This document shows positions 36,407 to 46,788 of a DNA stretch of 64,000 bases, piece after piece. The translations under genes were made by a program, and so were the position numbers. Below the pieces are notes generated by a model that saw nothing but the letters and a program-made list of their open reading frames with translations, searched no databases and was not told the DNA's origin. The DNA comes from Byssochlamys sp. IMV 00236 (Eukaryota > Ascomycota > Eurotiomycetes > Eurotiales > Thermoascaceae). How positions within the stretch are numbered: the first letter of the stretch is position 1; each line of letters opens with the position of its first letter. The DNA is taken from positions 248,001-312,000 of the forward strand of contig MSJH02000657.1 of assembly GCA_001931875.2 (NCBI GenBank). The letters are read 5' to 3'.

Positions 36407-37574
36407 ATGTCAACCTCGACACTATACACGCTCGCTCTCACATTACCTCTAGTCCTGATCTTCTGGACATTGTCGTCGACCTCTGGTTCTCCCTTTGGGA
36501 GCTCTTTTCCGCGACTGTACAATAAGCGGATATGTCTGCTCATCGCGCATCCGGATGACGAGGCGATGTTCTTTGCGCCGGCGCTGTTGGCGCTGACGAA
36601 GCCGGCGTTGGGGAATCATGTGAAGATCCTGTGTTTGAGTACTGGTATGTGAAGAAGATGTTCTTTTTTTCTTGCTTTGGGGTTGAGATATATTGGAGGA
36701 TCATTGTGAAGGAATGGTTTGTTTGTTTGATAATGCGCGAAAAGCTCAGCGGACGAGTCACGATCTAGATCAATGGCGCAATTGCTGCTACATTACATTA
36801 CATACCAACCAGGAAACAAAGGAGAAAACATGCTAATAGATATATTTCCTTCCAGGCGACGCCGACGGCCTCGGCCATATCCGACAAAAAGAGCTCCAAA
36901 AGAGCGCCCTGCATCTCGGCCTCCGCAGCGAATCCGACGTCTTCATCGTTGACAACCCGGCCCAATTCCCAGATAGCATGTCGAAAACCTGGTCTGAAAA
37001 CGACATCGCATCTCTGCTCGCATCGGCCTTCGCCCCTAACATCTCATCATCCACCCCCTCAGCAAACGGCTCATCATCATCGCGCCGAAAACAAAACACC
37101 TCCGATAACGACGCCCCCTTCGCGACAATCGACGTCCTCATCACGTTCGACAAGCACGGAATCAGCAACCACCCCAACCACCGCTCTCTCTACTATGGCG
37201 CCCTGGCATTCCTCCGTACTCTCATGAAGGGAAAAACAGGCTACTCCTGCCCCGTGACGCTCTACACACTTAGCACGACGAACATCGTGCGCAAATACGC
37301 CGGTGTGCTCGATGCCCCTGTGACGATGCTCGTTGGCGCGCTGAGTAATCTGCGAGGTGCCCTCGGAGGATCTAGAAGTGGGAAATCGAGATCGAGCACA
37401 GGCGGCGCGACGGCTCCGGAGCGGTTGTTGTTTGTGAGTAATGTGAATGAATGGCTACGTGCACAGGGGTCGATGGTGAAGGCGCATAAGAGTCAGATGG
37501 TTTGGTTTCGATGGGGCTGGATCACGATTGGGAGGTATATGGTCGTGAATGATTTGAGGAAGGAGAAGATTTGA
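36407..37574 (+). CDS. gpi12: GlcNAc-phosphatidylinositol de-N-acetylase (PIG-L)
   Basis: Two exons, 36407-36644 and 36856-37574, with a 211 bp intron (GTATGT donor, TTCCAG acceptor) that joins CLST-G to DADGLGHIR. The product has 318 residues. An N-terminal membrane anchor at residues 6-24 places it in the ER membrane with the catalytic domain on the cytosolic side, as in the family. The zinc site is AHPDDE (47-52); GDADGLGHIRQKEL and, near residue 170, HGISNHPNHRS supply the other conserved histidines. It carries out the second step of GPI-anchor synthesis, removing acetate from GlcNAc-PI. An insert rich in Ser (about 140-158) and another Gly/Ser-rich insert near the C-terminus are low-complexity additions. 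The gene is expected to be essential in moulds because GPI proteins build the cell wall. Confidence 0.95.
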
Positions 37575-37686
37575 ATTGAAAATGGAAAAAAAAGTTACTG
37601 CCAATGATGGAATTGGTGTCCTACTCTACACTACACTATAATACCATATAATGTATGTATGTGTAGCATACATATACTGCGGAAGT

Positions 37687-37714
37687 AGTGTATGTACTGT
37701 ACAGTACATACACT
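37687..37714. repeat. Perfect 28-nt palindrome
   Basis: The two 14-nt arms, AGTGTATGTACTGT and its exact reverse complement, abut with no spacer. It lies 113 bp after the deacetylase stop codon, between convergent genes. As RNA it could fold into a hairpin near the 3' end. No known binding-site family is implied. Confidence 0.9.
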
Positions 37715-37770
37715 GCCTAGATTTATAAGGGAAGCCCCAGAAGTCAGAATGGACGGAAGGAAGGATGATG

Positions 37771-37794
37771 ATGGATGGATGGATGGATGGATGG
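37771..37794. repeat. (ATGG)6 microsatellite
   Basis: Six perfect ATGG units preceded by degenerate GATG/GGAAGG units. It sits between the convergent deacetylase and PPR-like genes. Confidence 0.9.
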
Positions 37795-38475
37795 ACTGTA
37801 TATAATAATGTATCTTACGCTCATGCCATGTATATATGTAATTTTCATTTACACATTGGTTCTTCCCTCTTTCTACTTTCAACTATGTAATATAGACAGA
37901 AGCGTACACTGATGTAGTGAGCAACTTACCATAGCTGAAATAACCCGCCCCCCTACCTTCGAGAGCAGATATCACATCTCATATCACATAGTCATTAAGT
38001 ACTCTTACTTCGTCCGATAAAAAACTACAACTATAGAAATTGAAGCTGATAGGAGAAAGAATATCATTGCTGATAATGAAATACATTCAACATCGCTAAT
38101 AAAGAAAACCTCATTTTCCTTTCCAGATCCGCCTTTTTTTTGTTCCTCGCATTTTTCATACCTTACACTGACTGATTAGGTTTCGCGATGTTCAAACAAA
38201 GGAAAGATAAAAAAAACATAATACATGAGGAAGCATTAGGAATGGGGTAGAAGAAGCATTAGGTCATAGCCGAAGGAAAGTGAAATTAAGAGGATCGCAG
38301 ATCCTGTTGGATGTAAAGAAAAGAAAAGAAAATAAAACAGAGGAAATAAGAAATGCATTATGAAGTTGGAAGGGAATTAGAATTTTTCGTTTGGGGTATG
38401 TGCATAAAAAGCCGAAACAAAAAGAGAAATATGTAAAAAAAAGGGCATAATAGAGAGGGAGCGAGAGACGACGGC

Positions 38476-40770
38476 CTACAGTACCGTTCTAGCCCACACG
38501 TCTCTCATCCAGGGGAGAGACAGCCATGGGATAGTTGGGGATGAGCTTTTGATTTCCTTTTCGGTGTCGTGCCCTGGTTCAGCCTCTTCATCAGGGGCAG
38601 CTAGACCATTGGCTGTATTGCGAATCCGGTCAAGCCAACTCAACAAGTCCATATTGATTGTATCTGCATCATCGATAACACCGGTATCGAGCTCATCGTC
38701 TAGTTCGTCAGGGATCAGGTATTTCTCACTTTCCCACACCAGCTGCGTCAAGGGCGCCACATCGAAATTCAGATTACGCCCGTCACCAGCACGGAAACTC
38801 TGCCAGAAGAAGTCGTCGTCAACTTCTTCGGCTTCCTCCCAAATCTCGGGGTTCTCCGCGCGCGCAACTCGACGGATGGCTACCTTGTTATGGGGCTTGA
38901 GCTTGCACTGCCCCCAGAAGGTTTTCCCTTTAAACCCGACAACCCCAGTGCCGGAGTAATACCAGAAGGTAGTCGGTAAGAAATCGGCCCATTCTTCGAG
39001 ACCTCGGGGAAGAATCTGCCACTCGAATACTGGATTGTCTCTTCCTGTGAAGCGGTGGTGGATCAAGAGCAAACGGGCCATACGCTCCACGAGTGCTGTT
39101 ACCTGCGCAGTCATCAGCCGTCGGATTCCGTAGGTGTGAATTGCATCTGCCAGTGCGCTCGATTGGAGCACTGAGTTCCGGTCATCCGCGTCTGCCCGGG
39201 AGGCTGCCGTGAGATATTCTGCTACGACTGACCTGGCGTGTCTTGATTGCTGTCTTACTTCCCTAAGCAGGTCATAACAGGCGTTCATATGGCTCCGGAA
39301 TTCGCGTAATCGGGCCCTGGTCCAGGCGGTTTTTGCCATTCTGAAATATTCCGCCGCCCTAGGATGCACATGGTACGGAGCCGATGTCATAACCTCGAAT
39401 AGCGCAGTCAGGAAATCGTACGAAACACTCCCTTTGGCATTTCGGACGGCGTCCGGTCCAAATCGCGGCCGGGAGAGGACAAAGGATCTCTCGAATAGCT
39501 CGAACCAGACGTTTTCCGGTACGGGGATATTGTACGAGCGCGATACGTAGTCCAGAACGCGCAGGGCGCTTTGCAAGTCGTTGTTGGTCCCGAATCCATG
39601 TGCTACGGCGAAAAGTAAGCGTTCTGACGGATGGAGCGGAGAGGAAGGCTCGAAGCTGGTTGCGGGAGGAATCTTTTCGGGGTCATTCTCCTCCCGTAAC
39701 AGATCAACATCGACGTTCCAGACCAGCTTGAGGATACTTTTCATGTTTCCCATATGGCCCGTGCGGCAGCAAGCCAGGAAGAGATTCACAAACGTCCTCT
39801 CATCTGGAGGAATCTCTCGTTGCGTCATGTCCCTGAAAATAGCCATCACCTTCAAGCGGACACTTCTGTTTCCAGTTCCGTAACCCTGCCATCCTTCACT
39901 TGGAGTGCCAGACCGTCTCTTGCGATAGTAGTACGGAGTGACGCGCAGGTTATACTTTTCGCGCCCAACGAACGTATGGTCCCAGACTTTGGCTTCCATG
40001 TAGTGATTATAGCACTGGATGTCTGGATCCACTCTCTCCTCCTTCATGTCGAGCCAGATGGCGTCTGCCATCTCCACATCGCCCATGGCGCGTGCACAAT
40101 CGAGGAGATGTTGGTATTCTGCCAGTCCCAGGGTCTGCTCCCCCTCGTGCCTGATGCGAATGATTGCCGCAAGGTTGTGAACGAATTCGTCGAATATAAC
40201 CTCTAATGGTTTAAACATCTTCGCCAAAACCCCTGTTAGATGCATAGGCCGGTAAATGGGCCGGTAAGGCTCAATGAAGTAGGCTGGGGACAGGATACGC
40301 AGTGCCTCGACAAAGACGCTGGATGGCAGCGATGCGACCACTTCACGGTACTGCGGATCCAACATTGCATTCATCACCCGGTCTGGTTGGCCATCTCGAA
40401 TGATTCTGTAAAATGCACGCTCTCGTGCCACCGCGTCTTCCCGGGGCTCATTGTCCTCTTCTCGCGACGCTTCTGAGGGACCTTCGAGCACGCTCGTAAA
40501 ATACCAACTCTGTCGCGAGACGAACCTGTTGTCAAATATACTCGACCTGTCTGGGGGTGGAGCCGGCTTCCATTTAGGTTTCGGGATAAGATCTACATCT
40601 GTTGGAATGTCAGATTTGGTGGTTGTCGTCCGCAGATGAACCCGATCCCCGCGACGGGAGACACAGAGACCAGGAACCGGGCGATGATAGCCTGGACATG
40701 GCAGAGGAGCAGCGAAAGAATCAGTTCGAAAGATGATGCCCCGCATGAAGGGCGATAAGAACGTTATCAT
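38476..40770 (-). CDS. Mitochondrial PPR-like protein
   Basis: Single exon, 764 residues, ATG at 40770; a second ATG eight codons later (MRGIIF) is also possible. The N-terminus is rich in Arg, Ser and Thr with few acids, in keeping with a mitochondrial presequence. The middle part has helix-turn-helix segments that look like pentatricopeptide repeats: a stretch around LLDCARAMGDVEMADAIW, then VDPDIQCYNHYM, then IPPDERTFVNLFLACCRTGH. PPR proteins bind organelle RNA and usually control translation or stability of one mitochondrial mRNA. The C-terminal region after residue 590 is conserved-looking but unassigned, with an acidic patch. It shares a 242 bp divergent promoter with LSM3. The exact orthologue (for example a Pet309/CYA-5 or Aep-like factor) cannot be settled by eye. 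Confidence 0.75.
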   Translation of the reverse strand: MITFLSPFMRGIIFRTDSFAAPLPCPGYHRPVPGLCVSRRGDRVHLRTTTTKSDIPTDVDLIPKPKWKPAPPPDRSSIFDNRFVSRQSWYFTSVLEGPSEASREEDNEPREDAVARERAFYRIIRDGQPDRVMNAMLDPQYREVVASLPSSVFVEALRILSPAYFIEPYRPIYRPMHLTGVLAKMFKPLEVIFDEFVHNLAAIIRIRHEGEQTLGLAEYQHLLDCARAMGDVEMADAIWLDMKEERVDPDIQCYNHYMEAKVWDHTFVGREKYNLRVTPYYYRKRRSGTPSEGWQGYGTGNRSVRLKVMAIFRDMTQREIPPDERTFVNLFLACCRTGHMGNMKSILKLVWNVDVDLLREENDPEKIPPATSFEPSSPLHPSERLLFAVAHGFGTNNDLQSALRVLDYVSRSYNIPVPENVWFELFERSFVLSRPRFGPDAVRNAKGSVSYDFLTALFEVMTSAPYHVHPRAAEYFRMAKTAWTRARLREFRSHMNACYDLLREVRQQSRHARSVVAEYLTAASRADADDRNSVLQSSALADAIHTYGIRRLMTAQVTALVERMARLLLIHHRFTGRDNPVFEWQILPRGLEEWADFLPTTFWYYSGTGVVGFKGKTFWGQCKLKPHNKVAIRRVARAENPEIWEEAEEVDDDFFWQSFRAGDGRNLNFDVAPLTQLVWESEKYLIPDELDDELDTGVIDDADTINMDLLSWLDRIRNTANGLAAPDEEAEPGHDTEKEIKSSSPTIPWLSLPWMRDVWARTVL

Positions 40771-41012
40771 GAACTTGGGTGGAGTATCGTCAACTAGCGG
40801 ATCAATCCAAACTCTCCCGAGTCTTAGTTTTCTTGGTTTTTGTCCGCGCTTGGCGTCTTTTGATGCGCTAGGCCGACCTCGTCTGCCGCCAGAAGTCCCA
40901 AGCTCGCCGGTAGATAGCTCTTGCGACGCTCAATCGACGCAACCTCCTCGTCGCTCTTTTCATACCTTGCTGTCCTGTTCCCTGTGGACCGTGATTTCCT
41001 ACACTCCACGCC
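40771..41012. promoter_or_regulatory. Bidirectional promoter, PPR-like gene / LSM3
   Basis: 242 bp between the divergent ATGs. It has no room for separate promoters, so shared control of a mitochondrial RNA factor and a U6 snRNA factor is likely. Confidence 0.6.
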
Positions 41013-41496
41013 ATGGCTGACGTTGAGGACGCCGGTTCCTCTGTCTCGGAGCCCTTAGATCTGGTCCGTCTGTCGCTCGACGAGGTCGTTTTCGTGAAGC
41101 TACGTGGGGATCGCGAACTGAAGGGCCGGTTACATGTGAGAAGCATACAAGATATATGTTGATGGACTGAACTGGGAAGCTCATTGCGCGACAGGCCTAC
41201 GACAGTCACTGCAACCTGGTGCTAGGGGAGGTCGAAGAGACCGTCTACGTGGTGGAAGAGGATGAATCCGGGGAAGAAACAATCAAGGTGCGTTTGTCTG
41301 GGCTATGATGCACCTATGGTCCGTGTCAGGGTTACTGATGCTCATGGCAACCGGTTTAGACTATCAGGAAGCAGGAAGAGATGCTTTTCGTACGAGGTGA
41401 GTCGTGCGCTACTGAACGCTCTAGGCTGAACTAAGGATGCTCATGATGTCTTCTCGCACAGGTGACTCGGTCGTGTTGATCTCCCCTCAAGCGTAA
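41013..41496 (+). CDS. lsm3: U6 snRNA-associated Sm-like protein LSM3
   Basis: Four exons: 41013-41135, 41195-41287, 41360-41396 and 41462-41496. The introns are 59, 72 and 65 bp and the product has 95 residues, the usual LSM3 length. The ATG lies in CGCCATGG. The Sm1 motif ([32 protein letters not shown]) is split by intron 1 exactly after GRLH; the Sm2 motif ends with [17 protein letters not shown]3 is a subunit of the LSM2-8 ring on U6 snRNA (splicing, nucleus) and of the LSM1-7 ring (mRNA decapping, cytoplasm). Exons 3 and 4 are only 37 and 35 nt, so the gene looks fragmented in unspliced frames. Confidence 0.96.
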
Positions 41497-42182
41497 TACA
41501 ATCGGATCGAGGAATACTTGGGAAGGACGATATCTGGACGCGCATGTGGACGCGCATGCTGCAGGGAAGAAGGGTGAAGCAGAGGGAGCTTTTGAAGAGA
41601 CCATGGAAGTTATAATGCACGACGACGAACTCAAAATACATATTGAAACGGATAAAATGGGCTTTACGACCCGCACATCTAGGTAGCTACTATTACCTAG
41701 GCACCTAGTGGGATAGACACGAATAGGACATGACGGGCACAGACCCGACACTCCGCCTCAGGAATGCAAAAAGAAAAATGAGACTCCACGAAGGCGCATG
41801 CCACTAAAAAGTGCTATGATACATCACTCGTTCTGCCTAGAATGACTGACCAGCTGCGGCGGTGGTGGAATGACTCAGTTGTGCGCGTGTGAGTCGCGCG
41901 AGGAGCCTCGGGAGTCACTCGCTATCGATAACTTTAAGTCCGCTTCGCCGTCATCGCCGCGCCAACATCTCCTTTCCGTCTGCTCTCCCTCCGCATTCTG
42001 GTTTTACCATCTGTTTCGCATATTATTCTTGTATCTAGACTGAACCATGATCATTCGAATACGCACCTGAATCCGCCTGTGGCGACAATATCGACTTACC
42101 CTATAGCTACCTAGATACCATTAGTTTCACCACTACTTTCAGACCGCTTCCCCGGATCTTGCTACTACACACCACCCGAATC
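41497..42182. other. Intergenic, promoter of the GTPase gene
   Basis: 686 bp with the LSM3 3' end and the GTPBP1-like promoter. Pyrimidine-rich tracts occur near 41960-42010. No gene. Confidence 0.55.
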
Positions 42183-44220
42183 ATGCCGCAGGCCGGCCAG
42201 AAACAGACCCCTGAGGAGCGCCGGCGAGGTGAACTGGTATGGTCCTTCATGTCCTGACTGAAAATCTCAAAAGAAAAGAAGACTCACCAGCATTGCGACA
42301 GGCACTGAGTGAATTCGCCGACTACGTCGCAAAGGAACAGGCTCATCGCGCGGTCTATGGCATCGCTGCCAATGCTCCTGGTGCTTTCAGCGATAGCGGA
42401 TACTCGACAACCAGCCCGTCTATAGTCACTGAAGACCATGCGGAGTTGGACATCTTGGACCAGTTGGGACTGTCAGATGCCCCCAGCAATGTCCGGTTAA
42501 AAGACCTCCTGCTTGGCACCGAAACAGAACCCGAGAGCAGTCTTCAGCTGCTGGCTGGGATCATACAATCTCGAATCGACGAAGGCCATGGGGAGACGCT
42601 GTTCGATCTGGGCCAGGAGGACAACGGAGAGTCGATGGGGTTTGACATCACGCAGTGGAATACGGCCCTGGCGCGGTTACGAGAGGCAGCTGAGACGATT
42701 CCTGCACACTGTCGGGTTCTATTGACGTACAATGTGGGTGGCCCGGAGGAGACAACGACAAAATCAGACAAGGTGAAGGGCTCCTGTGGCAAGATCTTGA
42801 TCCGGCAGGTCCCCGGATCGGCGGAAGAAGTAATTGAGACAAGAATTGCAGTTGTGGGAAATGTTGACGCTGGAAAGAGCACTATGCTGGGTGTTCTGGT
42901 GAAAGGCAGCCTGGATGACGGCCGTGGACGCGCTCGGGTCAGCCTCTTCCGTCACAAGCATGAGATCGAAAGTGGACGTACCAGCTCTGTTGGCATGGAG
43001 ATCATGGGCTTTGACAGCTATGGGAATATCGTGAGTAGCACACAAGGGCGCAAGCTCTCTTGGGAGGAGATTGGTAAAAAGGCCGCGAAAGTGATATCTT
43101 TCTCTGACCTGGCTGGCCATGAACGCTATCTCCGCACGACCGTGTTTGGGATGCTGAGCAGCAGCCCCAACTATTGCCTGCTGATGGTGGCCGCCAACAA
43201 CGGTTTGATCGGTATGAGTAAGGAACACCTGGGGATTGCGTTGGCGCTCAACGTGCCTGTGATGGTGGTGATTACGAAAATCGACATCTGCCCTCCACAG
43301 ATTCGGGAGCAGACGATTACTCAGTTGACGCGAATTCTCAAGTCTCCAGGAGCTCGCAAAATTCCCATTTTCGTCCAAGACATGGAGAGCACCATCAATA
43401 CCGCGACTCAATTCGTCAGCAAACGTATCTGCCCTATCTTTCAGGTTTCTAACGTCACGGGCGAGAGTCTTGATCTGGTGCGGACATTTCTAAATATCCT
43501 CCCTCACTACGGTTACTACAACCCGGAGGCGCCATTTGAGTTCTTGGTCAACGATACATTCTCCGTCCCCTTCGTGGGGACAGTCGTCTCTGGCGTGGTG
43601 AAGTCCGGGGTTGTCCATGCCGGTGACACGGTGCAGATAGGCCCCGACTCTCTTGGTCAGTTCACGACTACGACAATCAAGTCTATTGAGCGCAAGCGTA
43701 TCCCAGTCAATGTGTGCACGGCGGGACAGTCTGCCTCTTTCGCATTGAAGCGTGTCCGGCGAAAGGAAGTCCGTAAGGGCATGGTGGTGCTGCCTAAGCT
43801 CGAAGGTCCTCCTAAGGTGTATCGAGAATTTGTTGCTGAAGGTATGTTCCTTTTGCCCACCGTAGTTTACGTTTCACCTGTTGGTTATCTACGCATTGAT
43901 GCTTACTATCCTATCTAGTTCTCATCCTATCACATGCGACGACGATCAAACCGAAATATCAAGCCATGCTCCACGTGGGAGCGGTTAGCCAGACGTGCGC
44001 CATCATTGATATTGATCGTGCATTCATCCGGACGGGTGATCGGGCGCTGGTCGCCTTCCGTTTCGTCCAACGACCCGAGTTCCTTGCTGTGGGAGATCGA
44101 GTGCTCTTCCGAGAGGGTCGGACGAAAGGTCTGGGGATCGTCAAGAGTGTCGGATACGATCCAGAGAAACCCCTGAATCCGGAGGCCAAGGCCGCTAAGG
44201 AGGGTAAATCATCGGGATAG
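42183..44220 (+). CDS. GTPBP1/GTPBP2-like translational GTPase
   Basis: Three exons: 42183-42228, 42291-43841 and 43919-44220. The introns are 62 bp (CTGAC branch, CACCAG acceptor) and 77 bp, and the product has 632 residues. The first exon codes for only 15 residues and a split Ala codon; its reading frame is lost without splicing because an in-frame stop precedes the main frame. G-domain motifs: G1 GNVDAGKST (205-213), G3 DLAGH (288-292), G4 TKID (344-347). After it come beta-barrel domains 2 and 3 of the EF-Tu type; intron 2 joins EFVAE to VLILSHATTIKPKYQAMLHVG. The family is distinct from EF-1alpha and is linked in animals to ribosome rescue and mRNA surveillance. In fungi it is little studied; the location is cytosolic. 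Confidence 0.93.
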
Positions 44221-45272
44221 CAATCTTTAATTTGACTTGCTCTGTGTCTTTGTGCCTATTTCATACATTTCATATTGGTCTTCTCTAATGCTTGCACGTG
44301 ACGACCCGAACCTCACAGAGGATCGGGATGTCCAAGGATGATATCTATGTGGTGAACTTACAATTTCATGTCTACACCTCTGATTATACTGCATAGATAA
44401 GGTCCCGTCCGGGGAGTTTTTTTTCCTTTCCAGGCTTAGCTAGTCATCGTTCGTTTTCCTTGTCCTGGCGTGTAGCATTATTATTGAGCATCAGCACATG
44501 CATCATTCTTCAATCTATGGCCGGAAAAAAAAGTCAATATCCATGCATTAATATCACGATTCCAGAATTACTTCTAAGTTAGGTAGATTATAGTACACAG
44601 ATCCAGTGACCCTCACGCTCTCGGTACTCGGTACATACCTGATCAGTGCTGTGCCACTTTTTCCCGCCATCCCGCTTTCAATAATATGCAGATCTATGGT
44701 ACTATCCGAGTAGATCGGATCAATCCACACAGCACGGCTGGGACGGTTCCACAATTGCAAGCTGATATCATACCAATTCTTTCTTTTGCAGGGTGAACGA
44801 TGATCGCAGAGCGACAATGTTGGCGTTCCGTTTCGGCCAGACCACGTGACGGCACTGACGTCAGACATGAGGCAACCGGACAACTCGTCCTTGTTGCTTT
44901 CTGTCGCTCACGGCCGTCTCTTTTCTGCGATCGAGAAGAACAAATTCACCAATGATGGCCACATGGTGGCTATCGTGCTCCGTCCGGCCACTGCCCCTCC
45001 ATCCTCTCGGAAAAGGGGAGAGACGCAGACGTCAGTGGGGGACGACTGACGTCGGTGAAGTCTTCGACTCGTAATGCCTGCTCCCAGTTCATTTCCGGAC
45101 CAAACGTAGCGATATATTTTGGCCACCCCTGAATGATCTCCCTCTTGTCTCTAGGAATTGGCATTCATATGTTATCGGGTTTACGATTAACTATCCAGAA
45201 AATTACTTGTCTATCATCTTGATCTACTTTGAAGATACCCCCCTACCTCTCAGGTAAATAACAAACACAATC
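44221..45272. other. Intergenic with CRE/bZIP-like sites
   Basis: About 1.05 kb upstream of the low-complexity gene at 45273. No gene is seen. It contains a perfect TGACGTCA at 44856-44863 with an overlapping-neighbourhood CACGTGAC at 44844-44851, and the inverted ACGTC pair at 45028-45053 described separately. Confidence 0.6.
45028..45053. promoter_or_regulatory. Inverted repeat of two ACGTCA-type sites
   Basis: GACGTCAGT and ACTGACGTC are perfect 9-bp inverted arms with an 8-bp spacer. Each arm contains the ACGTC core bound by ATF/CREB-type bZIP factors (AtfA in moulds). A third, full palindrome TGACGTCA lies 165 bp upstream. It is 220 bp before the next ATG, a sensible promoter position. 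Confidence 0.6.
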
Positions 45273-46110
45273 ATGGAGACTGTGAACAGGGCCATCGATA
45301 CTGCGTCCCAGGCTATCTGGGGCGAGAACTCTTCTCAGTCGCAGTTGCAGCAGCAGCAACAGCAACAGCATGGTTCTGAGCCTCTGTCTGGTGTGTCTGG
45401 CAAGGGCACTGTTACCGATCCCTATGACGCTGGAAACCGTGATGGTACGTATCTCATCCCATACTGAGGTTACGGGCAGAGGATCGATCCTCTTGCACGC
45501 TTCTGTTTTCTATCCGAATGATGCTAACTAACTAACCATCTTACAGAGCAACCCGCTGCTGCCACTCAGACCGGCGGTATCGACCCTGCCAATAGACCTG
45601 CTAGCTACGCAGCATCCGGCAATAGGAACTACCAGACCTCTGGCTCTGAATATCCCGCTTCCGGCGTGCAGCCCGGCGATGAGGGTGATGCTTCTAGCAG
45701 CCAGAAGGGAAGAACCACTGCTTCCGAAATGGACTCTACCACCACCAACCAGGGCAGCGAAGGCGACAACCAGTCATCGGAAAACACTTCTTCCGAAGAG
45801 TCCGAGAGTGCCAGACAGAATGTGAGCAAGGAAGCTCTGGAAGGACCCCAGGGTCCGCCCCCAGAGCACTACGACACCAACGGACTGGTCGGCGAGCCAA
45901 AAAAGAGCCGCGGCGTGGTCAATGACGGTGCTGGTAAGTGCTGAGAGAACCTTAAAATATATAGATATAGTGCGATCAATCTTTACTAACAATTTCACAG
46001 AAATCCGCCAGGACAACCCTGCTTCTTCCAACAAGCCCGGAAAGGGGAATGTCAGCGGAAAAGGAAGCAAGATAGCTCAACTGAAAGAGAAGCTACACGG
46101 ACACATTTAA
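45273..46110 (+). CDS. Low-complexity hydrophilic protein, unknown function
   Basis: Three exons, 45273-45444, 45547-45933 and 46001-46110. The introns are 102 and 67 bp (second with a perfect TACTAAC branch), and the model gives 222 residues. A short amphipathic start (METVNRAIDTASQAIWGE) is followed by a run of eight Gln broken by one Leu, a GKGTVTDPYDAGN segment, a long Ser/Thr/Glu/Gly/Asn-rich middle and a basic end (GKGNVSGKGSKIAQLKEKL). There is no signal peptide, membrane segment or catalytic motif. The character is that of an intrinsically disordered, heat-soluble stress protein. Moulds carry paralogues with the same head and DPYDAGN core, but I know of no function. The bZIP-type sites upstream fit stress or conidial control, which is inference. 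Confidence 0.85.
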
Positions 46111-46788
46111 ACCGTTTAAACTTAATGTTGCTTTTCTCTCGCGACTGAATGACACGCTACGATCTGTTTGTTTGCTTTATGTACTGTACATTCTACTAAT
46201 ATGTTCCTGGTTGAATGTATGACGTCATTAAACTGAGATGAGATTCCTAATTGCTTCTTAAAAGACAATTAATATCTAGCACAGATGTCTTTTTAAGTAT
46301 ACTTTCTGCTTCCTTCGATAAAATGCGGTCATGGCCAAAGATCTTAACAATATAAAAGCAAAGCCGGAATCGCTGCTTTTTGCTGGTCAATAGGAGTTAG
46401 TAGCACTGCGGGCGTGATAAGTATCTATATTCGCCGACGTTGCAAAAAGGGTGCGCCTTACGCTAGTGTGGTTATCAGGTCAAGTATATATATATATATA
46501 TATTTACAATCTCATTTTCCTACTAGAATGAACCGAGCTACAATATTTTGGCTTGTGCAATATATTAATAGACGCCAGCCACTGAACATATCACGTGACG
46601 AGACACATGTACCATAGTTATTGTTCGCCGCCGAGTCAACCTCTTCGATGATAACTGTTCCGCACTTATCTGACAACACCCCACCACCAACGGCTCACTG
46701 AGGCTTTCCAGGTATCAGTGAGCCTGTCACTACTGTATTGTTAGTTGCAGATGTTCGGGATCGTGTGATTCTGAACCCCCTAGCCAAA
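46111..46788. other. Intergenic, with (TA)9 and a TGACGTCA site
   Basis: No gene. A perfect TGACGTCA lies at 46220-46227 and a (TA)9 microsatellite at 46485-46502. The right end is the promoter of the splicing-factor gene. Confidence 0.6.

Larger units (their letters stand above)
37575..38475. other. Intergenic between convergent genes
   Basis: About 900 bp holding the 3' ends of the deacetylase (plus) and PPR-like (minus) genes, the palindrome and the microsatellite listed separately, and several A-rich runs. No gene is seen. Confidence 0.55.
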
